Below are positions 1 through 3,686 of a stretch of DNA of 5,149 bases, piece by piece. The notes beneath the pieces are model-generated. The model was not told the DNA's origin and made no database searches. It worked only from the letters and a program-made list of their open reading frames with translations. A program made the position numbers and the translations under genes. Location: the NCBI GenBank assembly GCA_963634795.1, contig CAVHDO010000119.1, positions 1 to 5,149 of the forward strand, read 5' to 3'. The stretch comes from UBA1822 sp963634795 (GTDB lineage Bacteria; Bacillota; Negativicutes; Veillonellales; Dialisteraceae). Position 1 is the first letter of the stretch. Every line of letters begins with the position of its first letter.

Positions 1-2
1 TC

Positions 3-95
3 GGGAAACGCGCGGCGAAGATGTTTGAGGCGGAAAATGTCCCGTATGCGGAGCGGGTGACGGAGGTGGAACAGTTAGCAATTAGCAGTGAGTAG
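3..95 (+). CDS. 3' end of an unidentified protein gene, tail formed by heptamer repeat
   Basis: This is the only one of the three plus frames that stays open from the window edge. It reads GKRAAKMFEAENVPYAERVT followed by EVE, then QLAISSE and a TAG stop at 93-95. The other frames stop at 26-28 and 58-60. The part before residue EVE looks like ordinary coding sequence, with charged and hydrophobic residues alternating as in a helix. The last seven residues and the stop are encoded by the heptamer array at 72-106. The natural C-terminus was probably replaced or extended when the array arrived. The start lies outside the window and I do not recognise the family, so no function is given. The open frame is short, so a chance reading cannot be excluded. 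Confidence 0.55.
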   Translation, partial: GKRAAKMFEAENVPYAERVTEVEQLAISSE

Positions 96-106
96 TGAGA
101 AGTTGG
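72..106 (+). repeat. Heptamer array, GTTAGCA family, five units
   Basis: Units are CAGTTAG, CAATTAG, CAGTGAG, TAGTGAG and AAGTTGG, each exactly 7 bases. The related array at 4521-4541 has the first two units and an ending like the last, so this copy is two units longer. The array overlaps the end of the upstream reading frame. Heptanucleotide repeats of this type resemble the short tandemly repeated repetitive (STRR) sequences known from filamentous cyanobacteria. Confidence 0.85.
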
Positions 107-226
107 CCCGGGTTTTTTCTTGCTGGGCTTTTGGCGGCGTTTGTGGTGATGGTTTTTCGGTGATAGGGAAGAGGGAAGGGAGGCGGGGCTTTTTCTTGCT
201 TGGATTTTGTGGCAGGCGGGAGATAG
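107..226 (+). repeat. Spacer module, copy 1
   Basis: This stretch lies between two heptamer arrays and matches 4542-4666 over its length. Shared landmarks are a CTTGCTKGGCTTTTG segment, TTTTTCGGTGATAGGG, GAAGAGGGAAGGG, GGCAGGCGGGAGATAG. Homology stops exactly at GAGATAG, where a different heptamer array begins in each copy. It contains a second CTTGCTTGG segment near 197, so the module itself looks internally repeated. No gene is evident in it. Confidence 0.8.
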
Positions 227-268
227 CCGGGAGCCTGGAGCTTGGAGCCGGGAGCTGGGAGCGGAAAG
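227..268 (+). repeat. Heptamer array, GGAGCYK family, six units
   Basis: Units are CCGGGAG, CCTGGAG, CTTGGAG, CCGGGAG, CTGGGAG and CGGAAAG. It begins directly after the spacer module and ends directly before the GC hairpin linker at 274. The corresponding place near 4667 holds a GTGCACA array instead. Confidence 0.85.
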
Positions 269-273
269 TGGTG

Positions 274-317
274 GCGCTACGCGCGATTTTTATAAAACAA
301 ATGCGGCCACAGGCCGC
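274..317. repeat. Hairpin linker: two GC hairpins around a T/A-rich core
   Basis: The first hairpin is GCGC-TAC-GCGC (274-284). It is followed by GATTTTTATAAAAC and then GCGGCC-ACA-GGCCGC (303-317). The T-run follows the left hairpin, and on the other strand a T-rich run follows the right hairpin, so the unit could terminate transcription in both directions. Similar linkers recur at 644, 1508, 1786, 4788 and 5046. Confidence 0.75.
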
Positions 318-323
318 CACAAA

Positions 324-387
324 TTAAGCCCTCCTTATTGGAGGAGGGTGGCGCGAAGCGCTGGGTGATGGGACGCCGAAGGCGCAT
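324..387 (+). repeat. Short element E1 (64 bp)
   Basis: It starts at TTAAGCC. It holds the hairpin CCCTCC...GGAGGG (329-348), then GCGC-GAA-GCGC (351-361), GGGTGATGG, and CGCC-GAA-GGCG (374-384). It is the same length as E2 on the minus strand at 2360-2423, with 8 differences. Several of those differences keep the stems paired. Confidence 0.8.
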
Positions 388-395
388 AAAAAAAT

Positions 396-406
396 GCGCG
401 AAGCGC
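396..406. repeat. GCGC-GAA-GCGC hairpin between E1 and D1
   Basis: A four-pair stem with a GAA loop follows an A-run. The left arm can instead pair upstream, as GCGCAT (382-387) with ATGCGC (394-399), so two alternative hairpins compete here. Confidence 0.65.
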
Positions 407-413
407 GTTCCGA

Positions 414-636
414 TTAGCCCTCTTCAGGAAGAGGGTGGCCGATAGGCCGGGTGATGGTCGCTGTATGTGAGAAAAAAGCATAGCAGTAGAAATTTTTTAG
501 CGTTATGTCTCACGGCAGCTGAAAAATTTTCGACAGATTGTTCTTTGCTGTATTTTCACATAGAGTCGTCCATCGTCCGGCGCATTCGCGCCACTGGCGA
601 CCGTCCACCGGAAGGTTGCCTCCCGAAGAAGGCTTG
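414..636 (+). mobile_element. Element D1 (223 bp), MITE-like, non-coding
   Basis: The left end is TTAGCC with hairpin CCCTCTTC-AG-GAAGAGGG (418-435), then GGCC-GATA-GGCC (437-448) and GGGTGATGG. The right end mirrors this: GGCGC-ATTC-GCGCC (579-592), stem GGCGACC/GGTTGCC (596-602 with 614-620), then CCCGAAGAAGGCTT. The interior is also an imperfect inverted repeat, with TATGTGAGAAAA pairing with TTTTCACATA, so the whole element could fold into one long hairpin. The related copy D2 is at 1555-1779. No reading frame is conserved between copies. Miniature inverted-repeat elements of this kind depend on enzymes encoded elsewhere; mobility here is inferred from copy number. Confidence 0.7.
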
Positions 637-643
637 AGCAGTG

Positions 644-685
644 CGCGCTACGCGCGATTTTTATAAAAAAATGCGGCGCAGCCGC
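644..685. repeat. Hairpin linker between D1 and A
   Basis: CGCGC-TAC-GCGCG (644-656), then GATTTTTATAAAAAAAT, then GCGGC-GCA-GCCGC (673-685). Same layout as the linker at 274, with a different right-hand stem and loop. Confidence 0.75.
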
Positions 686-691
686 CACATA

Positions 692-894
692 TTAGCCTTC
701 TTTTGAAAGAAGGTGGCGCGTAGCGCCGGAAGATAGAGTGCCTCGCAGAGGCACAATTTCAGCTGTAACGTACAGAACGTGAATGACTTCTCTGCCCCAA
801 TCCGATTCTCCGCTTTCGCAAGAAGTTATGCGCCTTGCGGCGCATTTTACCTTCCGGCCCTCCGGGCCACCTTCCTTAGAAAAAGGAAGGCTAA
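692..894 (+). mobile_element. Element A (203 bp), MITE-like, non-coding
   Basis: Left end: TTAGCC with stem CCTTCTTT/AAAGAAGG (696-713), GGCGC-GTA-GCGCC (715-727), then GTGCCTC-GCA-GAGGCAC (738-754). Right end: ATGCGCC-TTGC-GGCGCAT (828-845), GGCCC-TCC-GGGCC (856-868), then stem CCTTCCTT/AAGGAAGG (870-890) and GGCTAA. The ends form inverted repeats that are themselves hairpins. Copy B at 4837-5039 is the same length and differs at roughly ten positions. The differences fall mainly in hairpin loops and in the GGCCC-TCC-GGGCC stem. Confidence 0.8.
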
Positions 895-901
895 GCGGTG
901 C

Positions 902-919
902 GCGCTACGCGCTTTTTTT
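902..919 (+). terminator. GC hairpin with T-run upstream of the small operon
   Basis: GCGC-TAC-GCGC (902-912) is followed directly by seven T. It has the form of a short intrinsic terminator. It lies about 30 bases before the promoter at 948, so it could insulate the small operon from transcription coming through the repeats. The stem is short, so termination may be weak. Confidence 0.5.
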
Positions 920-947
920 ATTTGGGCTTTTTTGGCGGTGCGGAAAT

Positions 948-956
948 TGGTATAAT
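948..956 (+). promoter_or_regulatory. Extended -10 promoter for the small operon
   Basis: TGGTATAAT is a perfect TGn-TATAAT extended -10. No good -35 is present at 16-18 bases (only a T-run), which is acceptable for extended -10 promoters. Transcription would start near 963, about 27 bases before the first ATG. Confidence 0.65.
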
Positions 957-978
957 ACTTGAGTGGTAGAAAATGTAT

Positions 979-986
979 AGGAGGAG
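979..986 (+). promoter_or_regulatory. Strong ribosome binding site for the first small gene
   Basis: AGGAGGAG lies three bases before the ATG at 990; its AGGAGG core is five bases away. It fixes the start codon. Confidence 0.75.
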
Positions 987-989
987 AAA

Positions 990-1190
990 ATGAAAAACTA
1001 CACGGAAATAACCAGAGAGGAAGCAAGAAAGCTGTCAGATGATGAACTTCGTGCGGCACTTGAGCAAAAATACGGGTTGGAATGGAGTCCGTATGATTTT
1101 GAGCGCGGCGAACCATTGGGGGAAGAGTTTTTTGGTAGAGTTGTAAGAGGGACGCAAGGTAAAAAAACAAAGGGAGCAGAAAGCCGTTAA
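990..1190 (+). CDS. Small protein of unknown function (66 aa), first of a pair
   Basis: The reading frame has an extended -10 promoter, a near-perfect ribosome binding site and an ATG at proper spacing, which together make it a likely real gene. The protein starts MKNYTEITREEARKLSDDEL and is rich in charged residues. Residues 7-28 look like an amphipathic helix (EEARKLSDDELRAALEQKYG). A middle part reads SPYDFERGEPLGEEFF, and the tail is basic (GKKTKGAESR). There is no signal peptide or membrane segment. I do not recognise the family. The next gene begins 24 bases after the stop, with no promoter or terminator between, so the two are probably co-transcribed. Two small soluble proteins in tandem could suggest a toxin-antitoxin or regulatory pair, but nothing in the sequence proves it. 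It lies between repeat clusters and has a more ordinary base composition than they do. Confidence 0.75.
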   Translation: MKNYTEITREEARKLSDDELRAALEQKYGLEWSPYDFERGEPLGEEFFGRVVRGTQGKKTKGAESR

Positions 1191-1214
1191 TATGTTTTTT
1201 TTGTAGAGGGCATC

Positions 1215-1415
1215 ATGTACGAAAAAGAGCTGCACAAAGAATTGACAAAAATGTGGGACGATCCGGATTTTGCCGATGGGGCACTTTGCTATTTAGACAC
1301 GGACGAACAACGCAAGAAGGTGTTGGATGGAGTCCATTCAGGAGAGCTTGATAGCCCACGGGAAGTAATAGGCTATATTTCGGAGTTAGTCGGGATTTGT
1401 GAAAGAGTAGAATAA
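1215..1415 (+). CDS. Small acidic protein of unknown function (66 aa), second of a pair
   Basis: ATG at 1215 is preceded by AGAGGG (1205-1210), a moderate ribosome binding site four bases upstream. The protein starts MYEKELHKELTKMWDDPDFA and continues DGALCYLDTDEQRKKVLDGV. It is strongly acidic, has two cysteines (about residues 25 and 62) and appears all-helical and cytosolic, with no membrane segment. The family is not recognised. It follows the first small gene by 24 bases and is followed 14 bases after its stop by a hairpin with six T, which supports a two-gene transcript. Its length equals that of its neighbour (66 residues), but the two do not look alike in sequence. A role as partner or antitoxin of the first protein is possible but unsupported. 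Confidence 0.75.
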   Translation: MYEKELHKELTKMWDDPDFADGALCYLDTDEQRKKVLDGVHSGELDSPREVIGYISELVGICERVE

Positions 1416-1428
1416 CAAATGGACACAT

Positions 1429-1453
1429 AGGCCGCGAGCACACGACCTTTTTT
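1429..1453 (+). terminator. Imperfect intrinsic terminator of the two-gene operon
   Basis: AGG...CCT (1429-1431 with 1446-1448) encloses CG/CG and G/C pairs separated by two C-A mismatches, loop AGCA, then six T (1448-1453). Changing the two mismatched C to T would give a perfect eight-pair stem, so this may be a decayed or weak terminator. Confidence 0.5.
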
Positions 1454-1473
1454 GTAAGTGAAACGCGATTGTG

Positions 1474-1494
1474 CGGTGAGCTGGGAGCTTGGAG
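1474..1494 (+). repeat. Heptamer array, GGAGCYK family, three units
   Basis: Units CGGTGAG, CTGGGAG and CTTGGAG, then CTTAAAAGCGG leads into the hairpin linker at 1508. Same family as 227-268. Confidence 0.75.
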
Positions 1495-1507
1495 CTTAAA
1501 AGCGGTG

Positions 1508-1548
1508 GCGCTTTGCGCAATTTTTATAAAAAATGCGCCGAAAGGCGC
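1508..1548. repeat. Hairpin linker before D2
   Basis: GCGC-TTT-GCGC (1508-1518), AATTTTTATAAAAAAT, then GCGCC-GAAA-GGCGC (1535-1548). It keeps the layout of the other linkers but has two unusual loops, TTT and GAAA. Confidence 0.7.
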
Positions 1549-1554
1549 CACATA

Positions 1555-1779
1555 TTAGCCCTCTTCAGGAGAAAAGCGTCCAGTGGACGGTTTTCAGTGG
1601 CCGTTAGGCCGGGTGATGGTCAACGTATGTTAGAAAAAAGTTTAGTAGCGGAAAATTTTTTAGCGTTATTTTTCACAGCAGATGAAAACTTTTCAGCGGA
1701 GTGTTTCTTTGCTTTATCTTCACATAGAGTCGTCCATCATCCGGCGCATTCGCGCCACCTTCTTCCCGAAGAAGGCTAA
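1555..1779 (+). mobile_element. Element D2 (225 bp), MITE-like, non-coding
   Basis: A divergent copy of D1, with TTAGCC at 1555 and GGCTAA at 1774-1779. The right end holds GGCGC-ATTC-GCGCC (1743-1756) and CCTTCTTC-CC-GAAGAAGG (1758-1775). The left end is the long form: after CCCTCTTCAGGA it carries a nested hairpin with GAAAA/TTTTC and CGTCC-AGT-GGACG stems. In D1 that long form sits at the right end instead. The centre (about 1620-1735) is clearly alignable to D1 with many substitutions and keeps no reading frame. Confidence 0.7.
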
Positions 1780-1785
1780 TCGGTG

Positions 1786-1829
1786 GCGCTACGTGCATTT
1801 GGTTTTTATAAAAAATCGTGCGTAGCGCG
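1786..1829. repeat. Hairpin linker after D2
   Basis: GCGC-TAC-GTGC (1786-1796, one G-T pair), a core with TTTTTATAAAAAAT, then CGTGC-GTA-GCGCG (1817-1829, one G-T pair). Both loops follow the TNC/GNA rule. The right hairpin is oriented toward the minus-strand heptamer array that follows. Confidence 0.65.
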
Positions 1830-1841
1830 CGTACCCCTAAA

Positions 1842-1888
1842 ATCTGACGTCTGATGTCTGACCGTCTGACGTCTCCACCCCGCCTGAC
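1842..1888 (-). repeat. Heptamer cassette, TCAGACG family (minus strand)
   Basis: On the minus strand this reads GTCAGGCGGGGTGGAG followed by ACGTCAG, ACGGTCAG, ACATCAG, ACGTCAG. It matches 4731-4777 with one mismatch over 47 bases, including the irregular 8-base unit. The two therefore derive from one cassette, now in opposite orientations. Confidence 0.85.
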
Positions 1889-1973
1889 GACATCGCTTTT
1901 TAATGACTTCCTCGGCGCGGTCGCTGTAAGGGGACCCGCCTGTGCAAAATTCGCCGGTGCCGCGTCAATAAAA
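1889..1973. other. Unassigned stretch between heptamer cassettes
   Basis: I see no gene, hairpin cluster or clear repeat here. A short GCTGTAAGG word also occurs at about 2227, which is too little to call homology. Confidence 0.4.
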
Positions 1974-2008
1974 GTTAGCAGTGAGTAGTGAGCAGTTAGC
2001 AGTGCAGG
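1974..2008 (+). repeat. Heptamer array, GTTAGCA family, five units
   Basis: Units GTTAGCA, GTGAGTA, GTGAGCA, GTTAGCA and GTGCAGG. It runs into the hairpin GCGC-TTC-GCGC (2012-2022) followed by seven T, the same order of array then hairpin seen elsewhere. Confidence 0.85.
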
Positions 2009-2011
2009 TAC

Positions 2012-2030
2012 GCGCTTCGCGCATTTTTTT
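2012..2030 (+). terminator. GC hairpin with T-run
   Basis: GCGC-TTC-GCGC (2012-2022), then A and seven T. Terminator-like, but more likely one half of a hairpin linker whose right half was replaced by the minus-strand module at 2036. Confidence 0.4.
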
Positions 2031-2035
2031 ATACA

Positions 2036-2080
2036 ACAAGAATCACAAACGCCTCAAAAGCCAAGCAAGAAAAAGCCCTG
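2036..2080 (-). repeat. Spacer module, copy 3 (partial, minus strand)
   Basis: On the minus strand it contains CTTGCTTGGCTTTTGAGGCG and then TTTGTGAT, the same segment as in the modules at 107-226 and 4542-4666. It lacks the later part of the module. Confidence 0.7.
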
Positions 2081-2115
2081 CCAACTGCTAATTGCTCATT
2101 GCTAACTGCTAACTG
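2081..2115 (-). repeat. Heptamer array, GTTAGCA family (minus strand), five units
   Basis: Plus-strand units are CCAACTG, CTAATTG, CTCATTG, CTAACTG and CTAACTG. On the minus strand the array precedes a spacer module, just as at 72 and 4521. With the plus-strand array at 1974 it forms an inverted pair around 2009-2080. Confidence 0.85.
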
Positions 2116-2117
2116 TT

Positions 2118-2300
2118 CGAAGGCTGAGCGGCGGCGCCCCATGAGCCGAGGCGAATTTTGCCCTGGCGGCGGCTTCTTTCTCTTGCTTCGTTCTCTTTCT
2201 TCCCCGGGGAAGAAAGAGAATGAAGTGCTGTAAGGAGTTCCGTACGAAAGCATCGTACATGATTGATAGCACCGTACAGCGTCACATCAGTGACAAAGAC
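2118..2300. repeat. Non-coding stretch with a 30-bp perfect palindrome and small hairpins
   Basis: TTCTCTTTCTTCCCC (2191-2205) is followed with no loop by its exact reverse complement (2206-2220). CTTC/GAAG and a G-T pair extend the stem to about 20 pairs. Further hairpins are GTACGA/TCGTAC (2242-2258) and GTCAC-ATCA-GTGAC (2281-2294). No convincing gene is present; the open frame opposite the palindrome is low in complexity. Confidence 0.6.
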
Positions 2301-2301
2301 A

Positions 2302-2337
2302 TCAGATAATCAGACGTCAGACATCAGATTTCAGCGG
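2302..2337 (+). repeat. Heptamer array, TCAGACG family, five units
   Basis: Units TCAGATA, (one extra A), TCAGACG, TCAGACA, TCAGATT and TCAGCGG. The last unit overlaps the AGCGGT that begins the following hairpin. Same family as 1842-1888 and 4747-4782. Confidence 0.8.
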
Positions 2338-2352
2338 TGTCGCTTCGCGACA
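2338..2352. repeat. Variant linker hairpin TGTCGC-TTC-GCGACA
   Basis: A six-pair stem with a TTC loop sits where other copies have GCGC-TAC-GCGC. Both arms have changed together, so pairing is kept. It is followed by TTTTTATA. Confidence 0.7.
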
Positions 2353-2359
2353 TTTTTAT

Positions 2360-2423
2360 ATGCGCCTTCGGCGTCCCATCATCCGGCCCTTCGAGCCACC
2401 TTCCTCCGATAAGGAAGGCTAAA
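2360..2423 (-). repeat. Short element E2 (64 bp, minus strand)
   Basis: Reverse-oriented copy of E1. It carries stem CCTTCCT/AGGAAGG (2399-2418), GGCCC-TTC-GAGCC (2385-2397, one mismatch) and CGCC-TTC-GGCG (2363-2373). The GATGGGACGCCGAAGGCGCA part is identical in E1 and E2. One C-G pair in the first stem of E1 is T-A here. Confidence 0.8.
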
Positions 2424-2430
2424 CCGGTAG

Positions 2431-2467
2431 CGGCTCCGCCGTATTTAATTATATGCGCCTTTGGCGC
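2431..2467. repeat. Hairpin linker between E2 and D3
   Basis: CGGC-TCC-GCCG (2431-2441), an A/T core TATTTAATTATAT, then GCGCC-TTT-GGCGC (2455-2467). Confidence 0.65.
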
Positions 2468-2487
2468 GCTCCTGCTGAAAAACTACT

Positions 2488-2570
2488 ATTTCACATACTG
2501 CCGTCCATCATCCGGCCCTTCGGGTCACAGACAACCGTCCACCGGAAGGTCGCCTCCCGAAGAAGGCTGA
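2488..2570 (+). mobile_element. Fragment D3, right end of a D element
   Basis: From TTCACATA onward it aligns with the right end of D1: GTCCATCATCCGG, hairpin GGCCC-TTC-GGGTC (2514-2526), AACCGTCCACCGGAAGG, then CTCCCGAAGAAGGCT. The hairpin that D1 has here (GGCGC-ATTC-GCGCC) is replaced by a different paired sequence while the flanks are kept. The left part of the element is missing. Confidence 0.65.
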
Positions 2571-2577
2571 CAGGAAC

Positions 2578-2598
2578 GCGCTCCGCGCATTTTTATTT
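2578..2598 (+). repeat. Linker hairpin GCGC-TCC-GCGC with T-run
   Basis: Perfect four-pair stem with a TCC loop (2578-2588), then ATTTTTATTT. It has the same position and form as the linker hairpin after each element. Confidence 0.6.
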
Positions 2599-2620
2599 CT
2601 ACCCCCGCGCTGAAAAGCGC

Positions 2621-2658
2621 AAAAAAATCCCGCCCTCCATAAAGAGAGCGGGAATTTT
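2621..2658 (-). terminator. Intrinsic terminator of the DUF2922-DUF1659 operon, possibly bidirectional
   Basis: TCCCGC (2628-2633) pairs with GCGGGA (2648-2653), with an inner CTC/GAG. On the minus strand the stem is followed by seven T (2627-2621), and on the plus strand by five T. It lies about 40 bases after the stop of the DUF1659 gene. A smaller hairpin, AACGC-TTCA-GCGTT (2665-2678), lies between. Confidence 0.8.
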
Positions 2659-2693
2659 TATCGGAACGCTTCAGCGTTGCGACACCCGGCGCC

Positions 2694-2909
2694 TCAATCC
2701 GTCAGCGCACTCGTATCAATCATCCGCACACTTTGGAGCGGGAGCGAACACAGATCCCCCAGCGCGAGCGCCGCGTTGTAATACTGATCCGTCGTCGCAT
2801 CCGTGCGGATTCGGGAAATACTCATCGACTTCGTCGCATTCGCGCCCGTGCCGGTTTCATTCGCGAAAACCAGCTGCAGGCGGCTTCCGGACAATACTTT
2901 ATTTGCCAT
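2694..2909 (-). CDS. DUF1659 family protein (71 aa)
   Basis: The protein starts MANKVLSGSRLQLVFANETG and ends SLPLQSVRMIDTSALTD. The pattern matches the DUF1659 family as I know it: a strand-forming N-terminus with a basic and hydrophobic stretch, a middle ATxxxYYNAALALGDL helix, and a C-terminal LPLxxVRxIDxSxL. Length is normal for the family. Function is unknown; members are small Bacillota proteins commonly encoded next to DUF2922. The start is fixed by AGGAGGT at 2915-2921, five bases before the ATG. The stop codon of the upstream DUF2922 gene overlaps this binding site, so translation of the two genes is probably coupled. No signal peptide or membrane segment is visible, so the protein is likely cytosolic. 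Confidence 0.9.
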   Translation of the reverse strand: MANKVLSGSRLQLVFANETGTGANATKSMSISRIRTDATTDQYYNAALALGDLCSLPLQSVRMIDTSALTD

Positions 2910-2920
2910 GATAAACCTCC

Positions 2921-3130
2921 TCAGAGAATCGTCGTGGCCGTCGTTTCGATATAGGCCGCCGACTTGAGAGACACCACTTCGATACCCGCGCGCGTTTGCA
3001 GGATGGGGATAATCACCGCTGCTTTTTCCCTGACGATTTCCTCCGTCAAATCCGCCGCCGGGATATCCAACGAAAGATCCATCGTGTTGTTATCTTTCGT
3101 ATTAAACGTGAGTTTCAAAATTTTACTCAT
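2921..3130 (-). CDS. DUF2922 family protein (69 aa)
   Basis: The start at 3130 gives MSKILKLTFNTKDNNTMDLS, which matches the family N-terminus. A longer frame to 3220 would add 30 unrelated residues, and the ATG at 3130 has TAGGA six bases upstream. Family features seen are LxLTFNT near residue 5, the DIPAADLTEE turn near 22-31, a helix with VxxxAAVIIPILQ, and a C-terminal GxEVVSLKSAAYIETT. Length is typical. The function of DUF2922 is unknown; it is usually paired with DUF1659, as here. It is the first gene of a two-gene minus-strand operon, 11 bases from the next start. A hairpin CCAATC/GATTGG (3147-3163) lies in its leader. No clear minus-strand promoter could be fixed. Confidence 0.9.
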   Translation of the reverse strand: MSKILKLTFNTKDNNTMDLSLDIPAADLTEEIVREKAAVIIPILQTRAGIEVVSLKSAAYIETTATTIL

Positions 3131-3181
3131 ATTTATCCTATTTCTGCCAATCCCTTCGATTGGGCTTGTAACAATTGTGTA

Positions 3182-3210
3182 TTGACTAAGAAAAAAATAT
3201 CGATTACAGT
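3182..3210 (+). promoter_or_regulatory. Candidate plus-strand promoter, divergent from the DUF2922 operon
   Basis: TTGACT (3182-3187) is followed, after 17 bases, by TACAGT (3205-3210). The -35 matches five of six and the -10 four of six of the housekeeping consensus. Transcription would start near 3217, at the foot of the hairpin that follows. Confidence 0.4.
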
Positions 3211-3212
3211 AT

Positions 3213-3296
3213 AAAAGCACTGAGAGGGGAATGGAGTGTCGAGATCACGACGGCAATCACGAAGTCGACAGCACCATCTCTCTTCTCGGCTTTTTT
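3213..3296 (+). terminator. Long hairpin with T-run: bidirectional terminator or short structured RNA
   Basis: Nested stems pair AAAAGC (3213-3218) with GCTTTT (3289-3294), GAGAGGGGA (3222-3230) with TCTCTTCTC (3279-3287, two G-T pairs), ATGG with CCAT, and TGTCGA (3237-3242) with TCGACA (3265-3270). Six T follow at 3291-3296. The A-run on the left and T-run on the right are typical of bidirectional terminators. The promoter-like site just upstream would make this an RNA of about 80 bases. No gene can be tied to it on either side. Confidence 0.6.
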
Positions 3297-3492
3297 GTTG
3301 GTAACTCGGGAAAGGCGCCTTCCGAAAGCTCCGGAAACTTCCAAAAGGGTACACTTTCTCCGGGGTCATCGCGGGGCATTTTTTTTTGATCCACAGGAAA
3401 CTTTATTTCCTTCGCGCGTGCCTCCGCGGTTGGCGGAATATTTGATTGTGGGCCGGTTTCCGAAATTCGGCTCCGAATACGGCGCCCGGCCA
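3297..3492. other. No convincing gene; several small hairpins
   Basis: Hairpins seen are TCCGC/GCGGA (3423-3437), ATTCGG-CT-CCGAAT (3465-3478) and an outer GGCCGG/CCGGCC pair (3451-3456 with 3486-3491). A 100-codon open frame on the minus strand (3257-3559) has no ribosome binding site and no family resemblance. Confidence 0.5.
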
Positions 3493-3590
3493 ACCGTCGC
3501 ATAAGCTCCGCCTCGTCAGTCGCTCCCCGAAGAGAGCTGTGAATTCGGGACTTTATCATGGGATCGGAAGGCGTGCGCCTTTGGGATCGG
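3493..3590 (+). repeat. Direct repeat, copy 1
   Basis: It matches 3687-3784 at a constant offset of 194 bases, starting ACCGTCGCATAAGCTCCG and ending near GGATC. It contains an imperfect hairpin GCTCCC-CGAA-GAGAGC and AAGGCG-TG-CGCCTT (3568-3581). Weaker similarity extends upstream through TTTCCGA. Confidence 0.8.
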
Positions 3591-3612
3591 AGCCCGGTCT
3601 TGGAAACCGCCG

Positions 3613-3632
3613 GGTAAAACTTGGTAAAACTT
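3613..3632 (+). repeat. Tandem 10-base repeat, two units
   Basis: GGTAAAACTT occurs twice in a row between the two copies of the direct repeat. Confidence 0.7.
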
Positions 3633-3686
3633 GCTGAAACATTCGCCGCCCGCCGCCTCCGTTTCCGAGATTTGGGTACCCGACCG

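Noticed and set aside
88..327. Plus-strand open frame of 79 codons
   Set aside because: It lies wholly within heptamer arrays, the spacer module and a hairpin linker, lacks a ribosome binding site, and its composition follows the repeats.
847..1170. Minus-strand open frame of 107 codons over the small operon
   Set aside because: It covers element A's end and the first small gene in antisense. It has no ribosome binding site, and the plus-strand gene has a promoter and AGGAGGAG.
1213..1551. Minus-strand open frame of 112 codons
   Set aside because: Antisense to the second small gene and running through a heptamer array and linker; no start signals.
1489..1779. Plus-strand open frame of 96 codons inside D2
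   Set aside because: The frame is not conserved in D1, and the sequence is explained by inverted repeats and hairpins.
2453..2911. Plus-strand open frame of 152 codons
   Set aside because: It crosses the D3 fragment and an intrinsic terminator and then runs antisense to the DUF1659 gene, which has clear family features.
3257..3559. Minus-strand open frame of 100 codons, containing ATDEAELMRRL
   Set aside because: No ribosome binding site or family match. The repeated part occurs again at 3687-3784 but the frame is not kept beyond it, so it looks like non-coding repeat.
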